From: a virus
Reading direction: 5' to 3' (one strand)
DNA length: 34,341 nucleotides
Virus record (IMG/VR): IMGVR_UViG_3300010885_048004
Span: 1-34,341 of that record
In this document: positions 1-6,519 of the stretch, piece by piece
How the letters are laid out: every line of letters starts with the position of its first letter
Numbering within the stretch: the first letter of the stretch is position 1
Program-made: the position numbers and the translations under genes
The notes under the pieces: generated by a model
What the model was told of the DNA's origin: nothing
The model's database searches: none
Seen by the model: only the letters and a program-made list of their open reading frames with translations

Positions 1-147
1 CCTCCCACTGCTAACTACTGCTTCCCAATTTATCGTCCATCGGCACCCGTGGTAGGGCTTGCGATGCGCATCGGCCTGACGTTCTGGCGTCAGTGATCCT
101 TGGGATAGGACTGCTGGGCCTTGACCTGCCCAGCATCAGGTTGACAG
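1..147. other. Gene-free left edge rich in short hairpins
   Basis: No convincing gene is seen. The stretch holds several short inverted repeats: CTGGGC/GCCCAG (114-133), ATCC/GGAT (about 96-105), TGACG/CGTCA (77-92) and the palindrome GATGCGCATC (63-72). It lies downstream of the minus-strand gene ending at 148, so it may be that transcript's 3' UTR or part of a structured leader of a gene left of the window. No U-tract follows any of these hairpins, so a terminator is not supported. Confidence 0.4.
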
Positions 148-360
148 TCAATAAGACTGATGCGAATGACCAATGCGATACACCACAGTGCCACGGGGAA
201 TTTGGTCCTCGTCACCTTCCATGGTATATGCTTCAGGCAAGCATACACGGGACAGCTCACCATAACTGTAATAACCGCTTTCGGTCACTACCAGTTGGGC
301 GTCTGCGGGCAATGCACTCAATGCCGCCATCATGTCTGCTACTGTTACGAATGCTTCCAT
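148..360 (-). CDS. Small hypothetical protein, 70 aa
   Basis: Unrecognised small soluble protein. The ATG at 360 is chosen over one nine codons upstream because GGAGAG lies 5 nt before it. The N-terminus (VADMMAALSALPADAQLVV) follows a pattern frequent in phage small proteins: a short helix with a leucine ladder, then P-x-D-A and a beta strand. The 47-aa gene just upstream (372-515) shows the same layout (VKELIELLSKLDEESEIML), so the two may be diverged duplicates. They are 11 nt apart and probably co-transcribed. Function is unknown. Confidence 0.7.
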   Translation of the reverse strand: MEAFVTVADMMAALSALPADAQLVVTESGYYSYGELSRVCLPEAYTMEGDEDQIPRGTVVYRIGHSHQSY

Positions 361-371
361 ATCTCTCTCCT

Positions 372-515
372 TTAATCCAAAAACCACACTTCACCATCTT
401 TTACTTCTATATTACCGGACATTGTGCCCTCGTATTCTCCACCATTGGACGACAACATTATTTCAGATTCTTCATCCAACTTGGATAATAATTCTATCAA
501 TTCTTTTACTTTCAT
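372..515 (-). CDS. Small hypothetical protein, 47 aa
   Basis: Short reading frame of 47 codons, MKVKELIEL to the C-terminal EVWFLD. It has a strong Shine-Dalgarno (AAGGAG about 5 nt before the ATG at 515) and follows a textbook sigma70 promoter at 546-574. It is acidic, with an N-terminal helix followed by beta-prone sequence. Its layout resembles the gene downstream at 148-360. No known domain is recognised. The good ribosome site and promoter make it very likely expressed, probably early in infection if host sigma70 reads that promoter. Confidence 0.7.
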   Translation of the reverse strand: MKVKELIELLSKLDEESEIMLSSNGGEYEGTMSGNIEVKDGEVWFLD

Positions 516-545
516 TTTGATCTCCTTTTTGCTTTGTATGTCCAA

Positions 546-574
546 ATTATAGCAGATCGGCTAATTCTGGTCAA
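546..574 (-). promoter_or_regulatory. Sigma70-type promoter
   Basis: On the minus strand TTGACC (574-569), a 17-bp spacer and TATAAT (551-546), with TG one base before the -10 (TGCTATAAT, extended -10). It starts only a few bases after the U-tract of the terminator at 578-600 and reads into the small genes at 515 and 360. Confidence 0.85.
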
Positions 575-577
575 GAA

Positions 578-600
578 AAACCCTGCCGTCAGCAGGGTTT
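578..600 (-). terminator. Intrinsic terminator of the phasin-like operon
   Basis: Stem AAACCCTGC/GCAGGGTTT with loop TGACG on the minus strand, followed by TTTTTC. It lies 20 nt beyond the stop of the gene at 621-884 and is followed immediately by a sigma70 promoter, forming a terminator-promoter junction. Confidence 0.85.
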
Positions 601-620
601 CTAAAAGTAGTACTTGAGTA

Positions 621-884
621 TTACTTTTTGGCGGCAGCAGTGGCTGGTTTGAATGCATCAGCAAATTTGGTGAAGTCAAACTTCATTGCTTCCTGCACTT
701 TTTCAGTTGTGGCCGAAGCCATGGTAGTGGTGATGTCCAGCAGTGCCTTGGCAGTCATCTTGGCAGTTTCGCACTGGCTGTCGATCATGCGGATCATGGG
801 CCGGGCGATTTCTTCGTTGGTGATCACGGTGTTGACAAAAGTTTTTTGTGCAGTTTGCACAGTGTCGATTACAGAATTAAACAT
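621..884 (-). CDS. Phasin-like protein, 87 aa
   Basis: Small, helix-only, Ala/Thr-rich protein with a Lys-rich tail (PATAAAKK). Amphipathic helices and the segment FDFTKFADAF recall phasins, the proteins coating polyhydroxyalkanoate granules. This is pattern recognition from composition and layout, not a firm family match. It is shorter than bacterial phasins (about 110-190 aa). The ATG at 884 has AAGGAG 8 nt upstream, and the first 8 nt overlap the end of the preceding gene, which has similar character. The terminator at 578-600 closes the pair. A generic helical scaffold is the alternative. Confidence 0.5.
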   Translation of the reverse strand: MFNSVIDTVQTAQKTFVNTVITNEEIARPMIRMIDSQCETAKMTAKALLDITTTMASATTEKVQEAMKFDFTKFADAFKPATAAAKK

Positions 885-1182
885 TTTTTTTCTCCTTGTT
901 TGTTTCAGCTATGCTTTGTTGAACCAGGGCTTCCCAGCCAGCGTCAAACCAGTCAATGTTGAATGGGTTTACCAATTTGCGTACTTTGGTGTCCATCAGC
1001 GTTTTGCTGACTTCAGATACCATTTCCAATTGAGTTTCCAGTGCGGCTTGACAAAAAACCGTTTGTTTGGCCACATAATTGTGCCAGGCTTTGTTCAAGA
1101 TTGGATTGTCAATGTACTTGTCGATAAACTGTTTTTTACCATTTTGTATTGTGTCTATGGTTAGACTTGCTTGCTTGATCAC
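877..1182 (-). CDS. Phasin-like protein, 101 aa
   Basis: Helical protein with a C-terminal FNIDWFDAGWEALVQQ segment, the kind of aromatic tail seen in bacterial phasins, followed by a charged Lys-rich end. The start is GTG at 1182, with AAGGAG 6 nt upstream; no ATG lies nearby. It is translationally coupled to the second phasin-like gene through an 8-nt overlap. If the identity holds, the pair would act on polyhydroxyalkanoate granules of the host, affecting carbon stores. Its long leader (1183-1262) carries a TAAATA element and a hairpin. Confidence 0.5.
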   Translation of the reverse strand: MIKQASLTIDTIQNGKKQFIDKYIDNPILNKAWHNYVAKQTVFCQAALETQLEMVSEVSKTLMDTKVRKLVNPFNIDWFDAGWEALVQQSIAETNKEKKNV

Positions 1183-1207
1183 CGTGTTCTCCTTGACAGC
1201 GAGTTAC

Positions 1208-1262
1208 TAGATACAGGACCCGCCCCATGCGGCATCTTGTTGATCTATTATAGCATTATTTA
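1208..1262 (-). promoter_or_regulatory. Late-type TAAATA element, TATAAT box and leader hairpin
   Basis: Minus strand: ATAAATAA (TAAATA at 1262-1257), then TGCTATAAT with TATAAT at 1252-1247. Inverted repeat TAGAT/ATCTA (1243-1247 with 1208-1212) encloses CCGC/GCGG. The leader feeds the GTG start at 1182. No good -35 precedes the TATAAT, so which box is used is unclear. Confidence 0.5.
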
Positions 1263-1323
1263 TGAAAAATTTGTGCATTGCAACATTTTTGTACCGCCAA
1301 ATTGGAGTATTTTGGCTCAATGA

Positions 1324-2106
1324 TCAAATTGTTTTGCGCTCTATGTCATCCTCAACACAGTGTTCACCATATTGTATTTCAATCAATCGCAATGGAGAAT
1401 TGGTTTCATTGCACAATTGATGCCATTCGTTTGTGTCAATAAAGGTATGTTCGTGTACTTTGAGACTGCATTTGATTTCTTGATCAGTTGATGCAGTGTC
1501 CAAGGTGTAGACGGTGGCTTCGCCTTCGGACACAAACCAAAATTCAGCACGGCCATTGTGGCGTTGCATGCTCAAACAAGTTTTGGGCATGACTGTGAGT
1601 TCTTTGAGTTTGGTCTGTGGACCCACTTCGTGCAACACGCGATAGTAGCCCCAGGCTCGTTCAGTACGAGGTGCTTTCCATTCTTCCAAAATCCAACTGC
1701 TGGAGTTTATTTTGTTTTTGCCACCCACACCAAACACAAACTCCAGGTTGGGTAGATCAAGATCCATTTCTGGAATATTTTCTTTGGTCCTGTCACCGCC
1801 ATTGGCAAAAATAAATTTTGTATTGGGCATGGGATAATGTTGTATGGCCGTGAGTATGGCATCTCTGGCAGACCCGTCGCTGTCGTCAAATGTGATGACT
1901 TTGTCCACTAGATTTAGATTTTCCAATATGGACAACCTATCTTCCAGTCGCATGAATGGACGGCCTTTTTTTCTAGCCAACCACTTGTCGGAATTCACGC
2001 CGATCACCAGGCGGTGGCCCAGTTGTTTGGCTGCTTTGAAATATTCAATATGTCCCTTGTGCAAGGGATCAAACCCGCCGGTCACTATTACGATCTTCAT
2101 CAACAT
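1324..2106 (-). CDS. Nucleotidyltransferase-cupin fusion, 260 aa
   Basis: Two domains. Residues about 1-135 are a cytidylyltransferase-like nucleotidyltransferase with the signature GGFDPLHKGH (residues 10-19, the HxGH class) and GVNSDKWLARKKGR, as in RfaE-C or glycerol-3-phosphate cytidylyltransferase. Residues about 165-260 look like a cupin of the mannose-6-phosphate isomerase type II kind (TVMPKTCLSMQRHNGRAEFW ... GEATV ... WHQLCNE). The pairing suggests making or trimming a nucleotide-activated sugar or polyol for surface glycans; the substrate is unknown. Start: ATG at 2106, two bases after the stop of the desaturase gene; an in-frame ATG at 2100 is an alternative. No Shine-Dalgarno is visible, so coupling is likely. 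Confidence 0.75.
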   Translation of the reverse strand: MLMKIVIVTGGFDPLHKGHIEYFKAAKQLGHRLVIGVNSDKWLARKKGRPFMRLEDRLSILENLNLVDKVITFDDSDGSARDAILTAIQHYPMPNTKFIFANGGDRTKENIPEMDLDLPNLEFVFGVGGKNKINSSSWILEEWKAPRTERAWGYYRVLHEVGPQTKLKELTVMPKTCLSMQRHNGRAEFWFVSEGEATVYTLDTASTDQEIKCSLKVHEHTFIDTNEWHQLCNETNSPLRLIEIQYGEHCVEDDIERKTI

Positions 2107-2108
2107 AC

Positions 2109-2813
2109 TTATTGGCGCAGTTGAACCAACCCTAGTTTTTTTAACAACACAACGTAGAACCAACCAATGTCAAACTCAAACCAGCAACGGCTCAGTTTGG
2201 GGTTAGCAGGTTCAAGATGATGATTATTATGAAGCTCTTCGCCGCCAACGACAATGCCAACAGGAAACAAATTTCTAGACTGATCACGTGTTTCGCCATT
2301 TCGATACCCCCACCAATGTGCAACACCATTTATTACTCCGGCAGCCCAGAATGGAATCCAAATCATCTGAACACCCCAACACAACAGGCCCCACCAGGAG
2401 AAACAAATTAAATTTATCAACAACAACAAAGTGATTCCCAAAAAGTTGTGCTTGGAATACACATTGCGTTCAATCCAATCGTCCGGAGTACCAACACCGT
2501 AGGTGTCAACCATGAGTTTGTCTTTGGCAGCGTTGTGATACAGTCCGGCCCCAGTAAAAAATACTCTTGCAATTCCATACACATGCGGACTGTGCGGATC
2601 GCCCGACACATCACTGAATCTATGATGTTTTCTATGTATGGCCACCCATTGTTTTGTGATCATGCCAGTCGTGAGCCAAAGCCAAAAACGCATGAAATGT
2701 GCCAGCACTGGATGAAATTCTAATCCTCGATGAGCTTGGCTGCGATGTAGATACAGGGTGACACAGATTATGGTAATGTGCGTCATTATTAATATAGCAA
2801 TGATTGTTGTCAT
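2109..2813 (-). CDS. Fatty acid desaturase, delta-9 type, 234 aa
   Basis: Membrane-bound di-iron desaturase of the acyl-lipid/acyl-CoA delta-9 class, which introduces a cis double bond into fatty acyl chains. The three histidine boxes are all present: HRSQAHR (23-29), HRKHH (60-64) and HNNHH (195-199). Hydrophobic stretches lie at about 4-22, 42-56, 124-147 and 150-170. The family is usually 250-300 aa, so this is compact. ATG at 2813 is preferred; a GTG directly upstream is possible. There is no clear Shine-Dalgarno. It sits just upstream of the nucleotidyltransferase-cupin gene. Membrane remodelling of the infected cell is the likely role, inferred. Confidence 0.9.
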   Translation of the reverse strand: MTTIIAILIMTHITIICVTLYLHRSQAHRGLEFHPVLAHFMRFWLWLTTGMITKQWVAIHRKHHRFSDVSGDPHSPHVYGIARVFFTGAGLYHNAAKDKLMVDTYGVGTPDDWIERNVYSKHNFLGITLLLLINLICFSWWGLLCWGVQMIWIPFWAAGVINGVAHWWGYRNGETRDQSRNLFPVGIVVGGEELHNNHHLEPANPKLSRCWFEFDIGWFYVVLLKKLGLVQLRQ

Positions 2814-2854
2814 CACTTACTTAGTTGTATATTTTTTGTAGTAATAATTGGCTA

Positions 2855-2947
2855 TCAGTAGTAATAGCGATGGCCCCGGAGATATGCATTGGCTTGGTGT
2901 TCTCGATTTTTGATCATGGCCATAATCACTGCTCGTAAAAATTTCAT
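2855..2947 (-). CDS. Very small basic protein, 30 aa
   Basis: Thirty-codon frame beginning MKFLRAVIMAMIKNREHQAN and ending in a YYY run. Its ATG overlaps the stop of the preceding 53-aa gene by 4 nt (ATGA), the same coupling used by longer genes here. It is basic and amphipathic, possibly membrane-associated. No family is recognised. The start/stop overlap is the main support. Confidence 0.5.
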   Translation of the reverse strand: MKFLRAVIMAMIKNREHQANAYLRGHRYYY

Positions 2948-3105
2948 ATTGACCCGCGTTCTTGATCTCGAAAATACTGGCGTTCCCAGTGTTCTACATC
3001 AGCGGCGTTTTGTGGATTGCGACTGGCGATGTAACGTTCCAGTCTGCTTTGGTAATCGCTGGTAGGGAATATCTCAGCCCAGCGTTTTAGTAATGTTTCT
3101 AACAT
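2944..3105 (-). CDS. Small hypothetical protein, 53 aa
   Basis: Frame MLETLLKRWAEIF to the C-terminal RDQERGSI. The segment YIASRNPQNAADVEHWERQY resembles small phage and proteobacterial proteins that carry a helical N-P-x-(N/T)-x-A-D-V-E-x-W motif (recalled, not checked). A good Shine-Dalgarno (AAAGGAAA) lies 5 nt before the ATG at 3105. It is preceded by a TAAATA element and a leader stem-loop, so it probably heads a late operon running through the 30-aa gene and the desaturase. Confidence 0.65.
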   Translation of the reverse strand: MLETLLKRWAEIFPTSDYQSRLERYIASRNPQNAADVEHWERQYFRDQERGSI

Positions 3106-3127
3106 GGTTTTTCCTTTAAATTTCTCA

Positions 3128-3162
3128 ATGAGATAATCTCATGGTTTCTACTGAGATATTTA
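3128..3162 (-). promoter_or_regulatory. TAAATA element with 5' stem-loop
   Basis: Minus strand GGTAAATATC (TAAATA at 3162-3157), then a perfect palindrome ATGAGAT-A/T-ATCTCAT at 3142-3128, flanked by CTCA/TGAG that can extend the stem. It lies in the leader of the 53-aa gene starting at 3105. Confidence 0.6.
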
Positions 3163-3214
3163 CCATGCTTCTGATCAAATATTATTAAAGTTAACGGACT
3201 ATGATTGATTTGGC

Positions 3215-3220
3215 TAAATA
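3215..3220 (+). promoter_or_regulatory. TAAATA element
   Basis: Plus strand GGCTAAATATT, 19 nt before the ATG at 3240, with AAGGAG between them. It is back-to-back with the minus-strand element at 3157-3162, making this a divergent late-type control region. Confidence 0.6.
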
Positions 3221-3239
3221 TTTTTAAGGAGATTTTATT

Positions 3240-3581
3240 ATGGAATACATTCTTGGAATTTTATTTGTAGCAGTCGTAGGGTATTTGCTAACACAAAAAC
3301 GCAAATCTGATGATTCATTACATCCGCTGGATGCCGCAACCAAACCCAAAGCATCTTGGCCATTTCCCGGTGGCGAAGTTGGTGAAGGCAAAATTCATGT
3401 CAAAGTTGCAGATGTTGTTGAAAAAGCAACAGAAGAAGTCAAAACCGTTGAAGCCAAAGTAGAAGCAGTTGTTGAAGAAGTCAAAGTGGTCGAAACAGCA
3501 GTGGTTGAACAGGTCAAGAAAACAGCGACCAAGGTCAAGGCCGTTGCTAAAAAAACACCTGCTAAAAAGAAATCAACTTAA
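3240..3581 (+). CDS. Single-pass membrane protein with Lys/Ala/Val repeat tail, 113 aa
   Basis: N-terminal membrane helix (about residues 3-17, LGILFVAVVGYLL) followed by KRK, a short linker, then from about residue 55 a tract built from V-E/K-x-V-E-A-K-V repeats predicted to be a long charged helix, ending KKTPAKKKST like histone H1-type tails. AAGGAG lies 10 nt before the ATG. It converges on the minus-strand membrane gene and overlaps its 3' end by 9 nt. The positively charged tail would face the cytoplasm and could bind nucleic acid or act as a membrane tether. Function is not known. Confidence 0.75.
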   Translation: MEYILGILFVAVVGYLLTQKRKSDDSLHPLDAATKPKASWPFPGGEVGEGKIHVKVADVVEKATEEVKTVEAKVEAVVEEVKVVETAVVEQVKKTATKVKAVAKKTPAKKKST

Positions 3582-3863
3582 CAGCATCCTTGCTAGGCCA
3601 ACGCTATCTATTGTTGTCAACAACATGTAATTGGCCAGCATGCCAAAACTTTTTCTAGTATAGGCAGCCCAAGCATACATGGCACAACCACCGATCCACA
3701 CAGGATACATAGCCAAAAGAGGTGGGGTTGGAACGGTGAGTGCCATGGTAACTGAGCAACCAATACTGATAGCCCAAGCCAAGAGCTCAACAGCAAACCT
3801 AATGCGATTAGTACGATAGTCATTTCGTATCCATTCAAAAATTCCAGCTAGTATATCAGGCAT
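3573..3863 (-). CDS. Small multi-pass membrane protein, 96 aa
   Basis: MPDILAGIFEWIRNDYRTNR followed by three hydrophobic helices (about residues 23-42, 45-64 and 71-93) and almost no other soluble part. The ATG at 3863 overlaps the uvsE stop by 8 nt, which favours it over an in-frame start 27 codons upstream inside uvsE. The helix spacing and the small polar residues in the helices suggest a small transporter-like or holin-like protein, but no family can be named. The 3' end overlaps the convergent plus-strand gene. Confidence 0.7.
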   Translation of the reverse strand: MPDILAGIFEWIRNDYRTNRIRFAVELLAWAISIGCSVTMALTVPTPPLLAMYPVWIGGCAMYAWAAYTRKSFGMLANYMLLTTIDSVGLARMLLS

Positions 3864-4881
3864 TGTTTTTCCATTGGTTGTACAGCATTTCACTGGCCAA
3901 GTTTTTGCCTTTGGCTTCGACCTGTATGTCCCACTGATCTGCAAAGGTCAAGGCCCATTCATTCACAGCAGTATTCCACATAAAATCCGAGTGCGCTCGT
4001 AATTTTTGTTTTTTGTAGCCGGCATTGAGCAAGGCTGAGAGGTCTGGTTTGTCTGAGGAGCTGTGTCCCACAAGAACATCTTCGCGGCTTATACTGTAAT
4101 GTACAACCGGACGTACCCCACGCCACGAATCGATCACACGAAGTAGTCGATCGTCGGTGGCTTGAATGTACTCTCCTGTACGGATCCAGTGATGGTGTAT
4201 GTCGAGTACGAGGGCGCAGTCTCGGGCAAGTTCAAGGCTGGCGTCGATTCCCCAGGAGTTTTCGTCGTTTTCGATTGTGATGCAGTTTCGTGCTTCGGGG
4301 CTGAGTCTTTGGAGAGCATCTCGGATGCCGGCTGGACCACGTTTGCCTGAGATGTGGACATTGATTTTGAAGTCCTGGAAAGTTTTGCCATAGCCCATCC
4401 ATCTAACCATGTCAGCATGATATTCAAACTCCTCTATTGATCTTTCAACAATACCTTCATTTTCAGACGCCAGTACACAGAACTGTCCTGGATGAAAACT
4501 TAGTCGCACACCCAAGCGTCTTGCAGTCTCGCCAATGGGCGCAAAAATTCGTTCACAGTGGTCTTGAATTTCCGAGCGTTGCCACCAGGCTTTCCAGTCT
4601 TTTTCGGTATAGCCCTGTAACATTTCACTGCCCAGTCGTACCATTCTGCGTTCGGGCGGCAGGGTGGCCACACGCTCAATCAACCGTACAGCGGCTCGGG
4701 TGTTGTGGTTCATGATGTCCCACTGACGTTGCTCGGCGTCGTCACGATGTTCGCGGAGCCAGCGCATGGTAGTGCTACGTCCGTTGAGATCTCGATCAAC
4801 AGCGTTCACTTTCATGCCTCCACATTCCGAAGGATCATTTAACCATTTGCAACAAAAACCAATGCGTTTTAGTGTAGTCAT
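3856..4881 (-). CDS. uvsE: UV-damage endonuclease UvsE/UvdE, 341 aa
   Basis: TIM-barrel endonuclease that nicks DNA 5' to UV photoproducts and starts alternative excision repair. Family motifs seen: RIGFCCKWL at the N-terminus, RLSFHPGQFCVL (about 126-137), INVHISGK (173-180), ITIENDE (201-207), VLDIHHHW (225-232) and VVHYSISRE (259-267); these supply the His/Glu/Asp metal ligands. Length fits the family (about 300-350). The ATG at 4881 follows the -10 box by only 6 nt, so transcript start and start codon nearly coincide and no Shine-Dalgarno exists. A 9-bp inverted repeat covers the -10. The downstream small membrane gene overlaps it by 8 nt. Confidence 0.92.
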   Translation of the reverse strand: MTTLKRIGFCCKWLNDPSECGGMKVNAVDRDLNGRSTTMRWLREHRDDAEQRQWDIMNHNTRAAVRLIERVATLPPERRMVRLGSEMLQGYTEKDWKAWWQRSEIQDHCERIFAPIGETARRLGVRLSFHPGQFCVLASENEGIVERSIEEFEYHADMVRWMGYGKTFQDFKINVHISGKRGPAGIRDALQRLSPEARNCITIENDENSWGIDASLELARDCALVLDIHHHWIRTGEYIQATDDRLLRVIDSWRGVRPVVHYSISREDVLVGHSSSDKPDLSALLNAGYKKQKLRAHSDFMWNTAVNEWALTFADQWDIQVEAKGKNLASEMLYNQWKNNA

Positions 4882-4916
4882 GTTGCTATTATACAGCAAC
4901 ATGTATTTGTTGTCAA
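4879..4916 (-). promoter_or_regulatory. Consensus sigma70 promoter with palindromic operator-like site
   Basis: TTGACA (4916-4911), a 17-bp spacer and TATAAT (4893-4888) on the minus strand. The arms CATGTTGCT (4903-4895) and AGCAACATG (4887-4879) form a perfect 9-bp inverted repeat centred on the -10, running into the uvsE start codon. This looks like a repressor operator. The -35 overlaps the stop codon of the upstream gene. Confidence 0.85.
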
Positions 4917-5470
4917 TCGGGCGCCAACGCCAATGCAGCGGCCATGGTGTCCACAGTGAGATTGGGGAAATTAGACAATTCGGTTGCCAGGTCACCAGGA
5001 TGATCAATTGCTACCCATTGTGTCTGAGCATAATCCATTATGGCCTGGCGAAATAGGTTGCGATGATGTCGGAACTGATTGGCACGTACTTTGTCCGAAT
5101 CAGGGCGTAAATTGGTAAGGTTCCATCCCAACAGCAACACTATGTCGCTGGTACTAGCCGCTAGGTGCAAGGCCACAATTTCTTCTTGCTGAACCACATC
5201 ATGCACAAATTCGCCGGCGTACAGTCGAACTCCTGCGGGCCTGTGTAATGCAACATAGACCGAATTGGGTATGTAAAAATTACAATGAGCTTGAAACTTT
5301 CTTCGCACCAATTCGGCTGCTTTGGTCTGATCATGACAGATCACGTTGTCTGTTTGGTAAGCTCGCCAACTGCGCCAACTGCCCCACAGTGGCCCAATTT
5401 TTTTAAGGTCATCTATGTTTTGTGTGGGATCTAAATCTACACCGTCAGCCAGCACCCAACTGATGTTCAT
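4913..5470 (-). CDS. Hypothetical protein, 185 aa
   Basis: The ATG at 5470 overlaps the stop of the tail-fibre-like gene in an ATGA junction, so translation is probably coupled; an in-frame start 16 codons upstream lies inside that gene and is less likely. The protein has a conserved-looking, Trp-rich N-terminal part (GPLWGSWRSWRAYQTDNVICHD), a beta-rich centre (LHRPAGVRLYAGEF) and a C-terminal alpha/beta part with a hydrophobic strand (SDIVLLLGWNL). No catalytic signature is recognised. Position behind a virion gene suggests an assembly or structural role, but this is only context. Confidence 0.7.
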   Translation of the reverse strand: MNISWVLADGVDLDPTQNIDDLKKIGPLWGSWRSWRAYQTDNVICHDQTKAAELVRRKFQAHCNFYIPNSVYVALHRPAGVRLYAGEFVHDVVQQEEIVALHLAASTSDIVLLLGWNLTNLRPDSDKVRANQFRHHRNLFRQAIMDYAQTQWVAIDHPGDLATELSNFPNLTVDTMAAALALAPD

Positions 5471-6519
5471 CCGGCACTCCGGAGCGACTTCCACCGATGT
5501 GCTCCCAAGCACACCCAAGCAAACACTGCGTCATCTTTGGGGTCAGAATTGAACACAATATCGCCTTTGGTTCCGGCCCAGCCCGGAACCATTGTGGCAT
5601 GACTGATGCGATTTGCACCAACCTGCAGTTGTTTTATCTTAGTAAGACCTTCTGCAGAAATTTCAATTTGTGCAACACGGTTTACTCCAATTGCAACACT
5701 CTGTGCAAGATTGGTACCAATGTAGGCCGAGTTGGTTGCAGTTTTGCCAATGGTCAAATCAACTTCTTCGTCTACAATGTGCAGTGCCATTTCGGGACTG
5801 TTGGTGTTTACACCTATGCGTTTGTTGTCCACTGTCAAGGTCTGATTGTTGAATGTGGACTTGCCCTCTACGTCTAGTGTGCGCAATGTGCCGGTCTGTT
5901 GTATATTGGTATCAGTTATGGTGCTGGATAATGTGGCACCATCGACCAATAGATTCCCACAAACTGCAATGGATTCAAAACTGATGCCGTCGGTACCTAT
6001 GCGTTCAGCCACCTGTTGGGTCAACTGGTCTTTCCAGACCTCGGTCAATTTTTCCAAAGTTTTTTCACTGATGCCGTCGGCCAGTTGTTGCCAACTGACA
6101 TTGTCTATGTTGACTGTTCCTCGTACCACTAGATCCTGAATCACAGCCACATTGACCACTCGCAAATTTTTAGTAACCAGTTGGTTTTCTACCACAGTGT
6201 CTTCGTCGGTGATGGTAAGCTGGCATTCCGTTGCTTGATCTTGAATTCCAGTGCTGGAAAAGTCATTCAATAGGGTTTGACGGAACAGTGTCATGTTGTC
6301 GTCGATATGACGCCGGATGATGGGATCATTGAGATCTAGTTCAGCAATTTGTGAAGTCACACGTTTGACCACTGCTTGATTGACTTGCTGTTCAATTTTG
6401 GCCAGCCAGGCCGGATCTGTTCCTAATTCTTGAATGGCAGTTAAAATTTGTTGATTGACTGCTTGGTCAATCATGCTTTTGACTGTGTTGGGATCTAAAA
6501 TAATGGTAGGGCTAGTCAT
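5467..6519 (-). CDS. Tail-fibre-like virion protein, 350 aa
   Basis: N-terminal helical, coiled-coil-prone region with Gln/Val-rich heptads (about 1-80), then beta-repeat sequence (about 105-260: LVTKNLRVVNVAVIQDLVV, LRTLDVEGKSTFNN) and the phrase NKRIGVNTNSPEMALHIV, typical of phage fibre and appendage proteins. The C-terminus GDIVFNSDP ... WVCLGAHRWKSL is a common fibre end domain. Together these indicate a trimeric tail or neck fibre component. The ATG at 6519 has AGGAGA 5 nt upstream, and the gene overlaps the amidinotransferase gene by 8 nt. Which fibre it forms cannot be said. Confidence 0.75.
   Translation of the reverse strand: MTSPTIILDPNTVKSMIDQAVNQQILTAIQELGTDPAWLAKIEQQVNQAVVKRVTSQIAELDLNDPIIRRHIDDNMTLFRQTLLNDFSSTGIQDQATECQLTITDEDTVVENQLVTKNLRVVNVAVIQDLVVRGTVNIDNVSWQQLADGISEKTLEKLTEVWKDQLTQQVAERIGTDGISFESIAVCGNLLVDGATLSSTITDTNIQQTGTLRTLDVEGKSTFNNQTLTVDNKRIGVNTNSPEMALHIVDEEVDLTIGKTATNSAYIGTNLAQSVAIGVNRVAQIEISAEGLTKIKQLQVGANRISHATMVPGWAGTKGDIVFNSDPKDDAVFAWVCLGAHRWKSLRSAG

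Noticed and set aside
1296-1316. Terminator hairpin GCCAAA/TTTGGC behind the nucleotidyltransferase-cupin gene
   Set aside because: A six-base stem with a nine-base loop and no U-tract is too weak to call.
4879-4903. A LexA box at the uvsE promoter
   Set aside because: The palindrome CATGTTGCT/AGCAACATG does not fit CTGT-N8-ACAG, so it is described as an unassigned operator.
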